Below, one piece after another: positions 36,580-40,599 of a stretch of 40,599 nucleotides of DNA; the first letter of the stretch is position 1, and the number at the start of each line of letters is the position of its first letter. Source of the stretch: Mycolicibacterium vaccae NBRC 14118 = CIP 105934. Its GTDB lineage: Bacteria > Actinomycetota > Actinomycetes > Mycobacteriales > Mycobacteriaceae. The position numbers and the translations under genes were made by a program. The notes beneath the pieces were generated by a model. It had not been told where the DNA came from, did not search any database, and saw nothing but the letters and a program-made list of their open reading frames with translations. The stretch is from contig NZ_BCRS01000032.1 in NCBI RefSeq assembly GCF_001552715.1, positions 1-40,599 of the forward strand. The letters are read 5' to 3'.

Positions 36580-39500
36580 TCAACGCCGGTACACGCCGTT
36601 CTCGCCGAGCCGCGACGCCGGATCCAGCAACATCGCCGCCTCCTGCGTCTTCTCCGGCTGATCACCGTCGAAGCGCCGGTCGGCAGGCCGCTCGAACATC
36701 GGCCGGCCGCCCGCGATCGCCGAGGCCAGCCTGCGCTGTCCGGCCAGGGCCCGCTCCTGAGCCTGGGCGGTGTAGGCCGCCCGCTGCTCGGGAGCCAGCG
36801 CCGCCAGGAACGCCTGCGGATGCACCAGTGCGATCAGACCGGACACGTGACCGAACCCGAGGCTGGTGACCAGACCGGCCTTCAGCGGGTACTTGTCACC
36901 CAGCCGCAGCGTCTCGCGCGGCCACACGAAGTGCGCCGAGGTCGCCAGCTCGTCGTCGACACAGTCCAGGCTGCGGTTCGGCGGGATGACCCCGTCCCGC
37001 AGCATCTGGCACAGGCCCATCAGCTGGAATGCCGCGGCACCGCCCTTGCTGTGGCCGGTCAGGGACTTCTGGCTCACCACGAACAGCGGGTTGCCCGGGG
37101 CACGGCCCAACGCGTCGGCCAGCCGCTCATGCAGCTCGGTCTCGTTGGGGTCGTTGGCCAGCGTCGACGTGTCGTGCTTGGACACCACTGCGATGTCGTC
37201 GGCACCCACACCCAGCTTGGCCAGCGAACGGGCCAGCTGCGACTCCCTGCCACCGCGGCCGGCGCCGAGGCCACCGAGGCCCGGTGCCGGGATCGAGGTG
37301 TGCACGCCGTCGGCGAAGCTCTGCGCGTAGCCGACCACAGCCAGCACCGGCAAGCCCATCTGAAGCGCGAGCGCACCGTTGGCCAGCAGGATGGTGCCAC
37401 CACCCTGGGCTTCCAGGAACCCGAGGCGACGCCGGTCATTGGCACGGGAGAACCGCGAGTCGCTGATGCCCTTGGCCCGCATCGTCTCGGTGTCGGCGGT
37501 GGCCGCCATGTCACCGAAGCCGATGATCGCCTCCAGGGTCAGGTCGTCGAAGCCGCCTGCGACCACGAATTCGGCCTTGCCCAACCGGATCTTGTCGACG
37601 CCCTCCTCGACCGACACCGCAACCGTGGCGCATGCGGCGACCGGGTGCACCATCGCGCCGTAGCCGCCGACGTAGGACTGCATCACGTGTGCGGCAACAA
37701 CATTCGGCAGGACTTCCTGCAGGATGTCGTTCGGCTTGCTCCGCCCCAGCAGGTTGCCGTGATACATGGTCTGCATCGAGGTCATGCCGCCCATGCCGGT
37801 GCCCTGGGTGGAGGCCACCTGACTCGGGTGCACCCAACGCAGCAACTCGGTCGGCGTGAAGCCCGAGGACAGGAACGCGTCCACCGTGGCGACGATGTTC
37901 CACAGCGCCACCCGGTCGATCGACGTCGCCATGTCGGGGCTGATGCCCCACACGGTCGGGTCGAAGCCGGTCGGGATCTGGGCGCCGACGGTCCGCGACA
38001 GCTTGGTCTTGCGCGGAACGCGGATTTCGGTGCCCGCCTTGCGGATCACCTCCCAGTCGCCCGAGTCCGGGATCGGCCGGGCCGCGGTGTGCTCGGGGTC
38101 GAACTCCACGAACGCACGCGCGTCGGCCTCGCTGGACACCACGAACCGGAAGTCCTTGTCCAGGAAGACACTGACCAGCAGCGGTGACGCGTGATCGGGG
38201 TCGATCGCGCCGTCGTCGACGAACTCGCGGATGCCGCAACGGCTCACGACCTCGTCGTGGTAGCGCTCCACGATCTCCGACTCGTCGATCAGCTCGCCGG
38301 AATCGCTGTCATACCAACCGGGCCGGGGATCGTCCTCCCACTTGATCAGTCCGGTGGTCCAGGCCAGTTCCAGCACGCCGGCCGCCGACAGCTCGTTATC
38401 GACCTCCATCTCGTAGCGCGTACGCGAGGACCCGTACGGGCCCAGCTCGGCGCCGCCGACGATGACGACCATGTCGGCCGGGTCGACGTCGAGGTCGGCC
38501 CACTCCGGCGCGGGCGCGGTGACGGCGGGCCGCGGCGGTGACGGCAGCGCGGCGATCAGGTGATCAGCGGCCTCGTCGTCTTCGGCATCGTCGGCCGGCG
38601 CGGACGTCGCGTCCTCACGGGCCTTGGTGGCCAGCGCCGACAGATCGAGCTCCGCTTCGGCCAGGCCGCCGGTCAGGTCCGCCTGCACAGGTTCGCGGGC
38701 GGCGGCCACCTTGGTCTCTACGTCGCACAGGTCGAGCAGCATGCTCGCCATCTGCTCGGTGGAGTAGGTGGTCACGCCCGCTTCCTCGACCGCGTCGACG
38801 ATGACGTCGTTGTGACCCATCAGACCGGTCCCGCGGGTCCAGCCGATCAGCGCGTGCGCCAGGCTGACGCGCTGCGCCCACGAGGTCTCGGCCTTCCAAC
38901 GGGCCACGACCGCGTCGAGCGCGGCCTTGGACTCGCCGTAGGCGCCGTCGCCGCCGAACATCCCGCGGTTCGGAGATCCCGGCAGCACCACGTGCAGCCG
39001 GGCCGCGATGTCCCGGTCCGAGCTGATGTGCGACAGCCCGCCGATGAGCCGTTGCACGGCCCACAGCAGCACCTTCATCTCCATCTCGGACCGCGAGCCC
39101 GCGTCGGAGAGGTCTCCGCCGACCCGCGGAGCGGCGAACGGGAACAGCAGCGTCGGGGTCAGCGCGTCCTTGAGGTGGATCGACTTGGGCCCGAGGCTCT
39201 CGGTCTGTTCGGTGCCGACCCACTCGACGAGTGCGTCGATGTCGTTGTAGGAGGCCATGTTCGCCGGCAGCACCCACAGCTTCGCCCCGAACCGGGCGTT
39301 GTCGCGGTAGAGCTCACGGTAGAACGCCAACCGGGCGTCGTCGAGCTTGGACGTGGTGGCCACCACCGTCGCCCCGCCGTCGAGCAACTGCGCGACGACC
39401 GACGCGGCGATCGAACCCTTCGACGCACCCGTGACCACGGCGACCTCGTCGTGGTAGCGGCCGGTGGCGGGATTCTCCGCACCCGCGGCGGCACGCGCGT

Positions 39501-40599
39501 AGAGCGAGGCGTGCACGTTGCGGCCCGCGGCCAGTGCCTTGCCCTGCCAGTAGGTGGCCTGGGTGCCCACCACGTGGCCGGCGCCCTCGAAGCGTTCCGA
39601 CAGGCGGACCCAGTCGGCTTCGATGTCCCCTTCGTCCATCAGCCAGATCCGGACCAGGTCCTCACGGGCGCTGGCCCACCGGTCGTCGAGCAGCACGGCC
39701 TTGCGACCGTCGAACACCGGAGCCACCAGACGCGGCCAGTCCGAACCGAGTTCGGCCGTGACCAGATCGATGAGCTCGGCATCGGCCGAGGCGTCGGGGG
39801 TGACGAACGGTGCGCCGAGACCCAACTGGTCGAGGATGGTGCGGGCCGCCGAGGCGAGCACGCCGTCGGGTCCGGTGACCTGCTCGGCGAATTCGCCGAG
39901 GGCGGCGGAGTCCACCACCCCGCCTGCGGCGCCGGCCGCCGACGGCAGCGACACCGCGACACCCCTGCGGGCAGCGACAGCACTGACCGCGGCATCGATC
40001 GCCTTGTCCACCGCGGCCGCGTCGGCCAGCGCGCCGTCATGCAGTCCGCCCAGTGCTCCCCCACGGACACTGGACCCCTCACGGGTGCCGAGAGCGACCT
40101 CGACGGTGACGTGCTTGACCCAGCCCTCGCCGAGCTCCCAGGTCTTCTTGACCCGCTCGCCGATGTAGGCCGGCCGCTTCCCGGACGGTCCGAAGACCGT
40201 GCGCACCTGATCGTTGATCGCGTCCGACAGCACCGGGCCGAACGGCTTGTAGGTGCGGGCCAGCTTGGTGACCTGCGCCTTCAGCCCGGCCAGATCGGCC
40301 TCTGCGGCGCCGTCGATGGCGCCCAGGTTCAGCTCGGAACCCAGGTCTACCAGCATCTGGTTACGCCGCGAGGACGCACCGTCGGTGATCGACTCGATCG
40401 AGTCCAACGGTTCGATCTGGTCGATGCGGATCTTGGCCGACAGCGCGATGAGCGCCATCGTCGCGTCCGAGGCGTCGAACGTGATGTCGTCCGGGCGGGG
40501 CCCACCGCTGGGCGCGGCGGCCGGCGCCGGAGCCGCAGGCGCGGCCGGAACCGCCTCTGCCGGTGCGGCTTCGGCGGCCGGCGCCGAATCACCGGCGGG
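36580..40599 (-). CDS. fas: Type I fatty acid synthase, C-terminal 1339 residues (partial)
   Basis: The frame runs off the right edge; about 1700 N-terminal residues are missing. In order: an Ala/Pro linker (first about 35 residues); an ACP domain with the phosphopantetheine Ser in TDGASSRRNQ followed by LGSELNLG; a ketoreductase with VVTGASKGSIAASVVAQLL and catalytic YGESKAALD; an acidic linker; and a ketosynthase with catalytic Cys in VAACATVAVSVEEG and His residues in VSKHDTSTLANDPNE and LTGHSKGGAA. This ACP-KR-KS order is that of fungal alpha-type and actinobacterial fused FAS. It makes the C16-C26 acyl-CoA primers for membrane lipids and mycolates. Confidence 0.97.
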   Translation of the reverse strand, partial: PAGDSAPAAEAAPAEAVPAAPAAPAPAAAPSGGPRPDDITFDASDATMALIALSAKIRIDQIEPLDSIESITDGASSRRNQMLVDLGSELNLGAIDGAAEADLAGLKAQVTKLARTYKPFGPVLSDAINDQVRTVFGPSGKRPAYIGERVKKTWELGEGWVKHVTVEVALGTREGSSVRGGALGGLHDGALADAAAVDKAIDAAVSAVAARRGVAVSLPSAAGAAGGVVDSAALGEFAEQVTGPDGVLASAARTILDQLGLGAPFVTPDASADAELIDLVTAELGSDWPRLVAPVFDGRKAVLLDDRWASAREDLVRIWLMDEGDIEADWVRLSERFEGAGHVVGTQATYWQGKALAAGRNVHASLYARAAAGAENPATGRYHDEVAVVTGASKGSIAASVVAQLLDGGATVVATTSKLDDARLAFYRELYRDNARFGAKLWVLPANMASYNDIDALVEWVGTEQTESLGPKSIHLKDALTPTLLFPFAAPRVGGDLSDAGSRSEMEMKVLLWAVQRLIGGLSHISSDRDIAARLHVVLPGSPNRGMFGGDGAYGESKAALDAVVARWKAETSWAQRVSLAHALIGWTRGTGLMGHNDVIVDAVEEAGVTTYSTEQMASMLLDLCDVETKVAAAREPVQADLTGGLAEAELDLSALATKAREDATSAPADDAEDDEAADHLIAALPSPPRPAVTAPAPEWADLDVDPADMVVIVGGAELGPYGSSRTRYEMEVDNELSAAGVLELAWTTGLIKWEDDPRPGWYDSDSGELIDESEIVERYHDEVVSRCGIREFVDDGAIDPDHASPLLVSVFLDKDFRFVVSSEADARAFVEFDPEHTAARPIPDSGDWEVIRKAGTEIRVPRKTKLSRTVGAQIPTGFDPTVWGISPDMATSIDRVALWNIVATVDAFLSSGFTPTELLRWVHPSQVASTQGTGMGGMTSMQTMYHGNLLGRSKPNDILQEVLPNVVAAHVMQSYVGGYGAMVHPVAACATVAVSVEEGVDKIRLGKAEFVVAGGFDDLTLEAIIGFGDMAATADTETMRAKGISDSRFSRANDRRRLGFLEAQGGGTILLANGALALQMGLPVLAVVGYAQSFADGVHTSIPAPGLGGLGAGRGGRESQLARSLAKLGVGADDIAVVSKHDTSTLANDPNETELHERLADALGRAPGNPLFVVSQKSLTGHSKGGAAAFQLMGLCQMLRDGVIPPNRSLDCVDDELATSAHFVWPRETLRLGDKYPLKAGLVTSLGFGHVSGLIALVHPQAFLAALAPEQRAAYTAQAQERALAGQRRLASAIAGGRPMFERPADRRFDGDQPEKTQEAAMLLDPASRLGENGVYRR

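Noticed and set aside
36199..38187. 662-codon plus-strand frame opposite acpS and fas
   Set aside because: Shadow of FAS coding sequence; composition is that of a reversed high-GC frame.
36580..40458. Independent 1292-residue protein starting at ATG 40458
   Set aside because: Coding continues in frame upstream through the Ala/Pro linker to the window edge; this is the C-terminal part of fas.

Overview
The window reads as chromosome of a Mycobacterium, probably an environmental or rapid-growing type. GC is high throughout. The order bkdCBA – citE – maoC – fadE19 – accA1 – accD1 – tetR(bkaR) – Rv2507-like – Rv2508c-like – Rv2509-like – Rv2510c-like – orn – tRNA-His … ldtB – tRNA-Lys … Rv2520c-like – bcp – Rv2522c-like – acpS – fas matches, as I remember it, the M. 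tuberculosis Rv2495c–Rv2524c region. Mycolate reductase, fused type I fatty acid synthase and an LdtMt2-type L,D-transpeptidase also point to Mycobacteriaceae.

Region 1 (1–11208) is a leucine/branched-chain keto-acid catabolic locus: BkdABC (keto-acid dehydrogenase E1a, E1b, E2), FadE19 (acyl-CoA dehydrogenase), AccA1/AccD1 (methylcrotonyl-CoA carboxylase type), a MaoC-type hydratase and a CitE-type lyase. The TetR repressor BkaR is divergent from it, and two GTTAAT-type palindromes fill the shared promoter. scoA, scoB and fadD35 of M. tuberculosis are absent between accD1 and bkaR. A secreted histidine phosphatase sits between citE and bkdA, so bkdABC is cut off from the BkaR promoter.

Region 2 (11209–19258) holds two small membrane proteins, an S9 peptidase, a Pro-rich MmpS-like membrane protein with an apparent frameshift at a C6 tract, a UMF1-type transporter, mycolate reductase, a HerA-like ATPase, oligoribonuclease and tRNA-His with a strong intrinsic terminator.

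Region 3 (19259–30527) is the accessory part, inserted between tRNA-His and ldtB. It starts with decayed sequence including an oxidoreductase remnant. A very tightly packed seven-gene minus-strand operon follows: HisN-like phosphatase, small membrane protein, SSS symporter, M20 amidohydrolase, amidase and two APH/choline-kinase-fold kinases. Divergent GntR(UTRA) and LuxR regulators and a second amidase complete it. Together these look like uptake and breakdown of an amide- or ureido-containing compound that is phosphorylated on the way. I do not recognise the pathway; it is the best candidate here for something undescribed.

Region 4 (30528–40599) returns to core genes: LdtB, tRNA-Lys with a perfect terminator, a small conserved protein, DUF3618 protein, Bcp, an M20 dipeptidase, a formate/nitrite-transporter-family protein, AcpS and the C-terminal 1339 residues of FAS I (ACP, ketoreductase, ketosynthase), which runs off the right edge.
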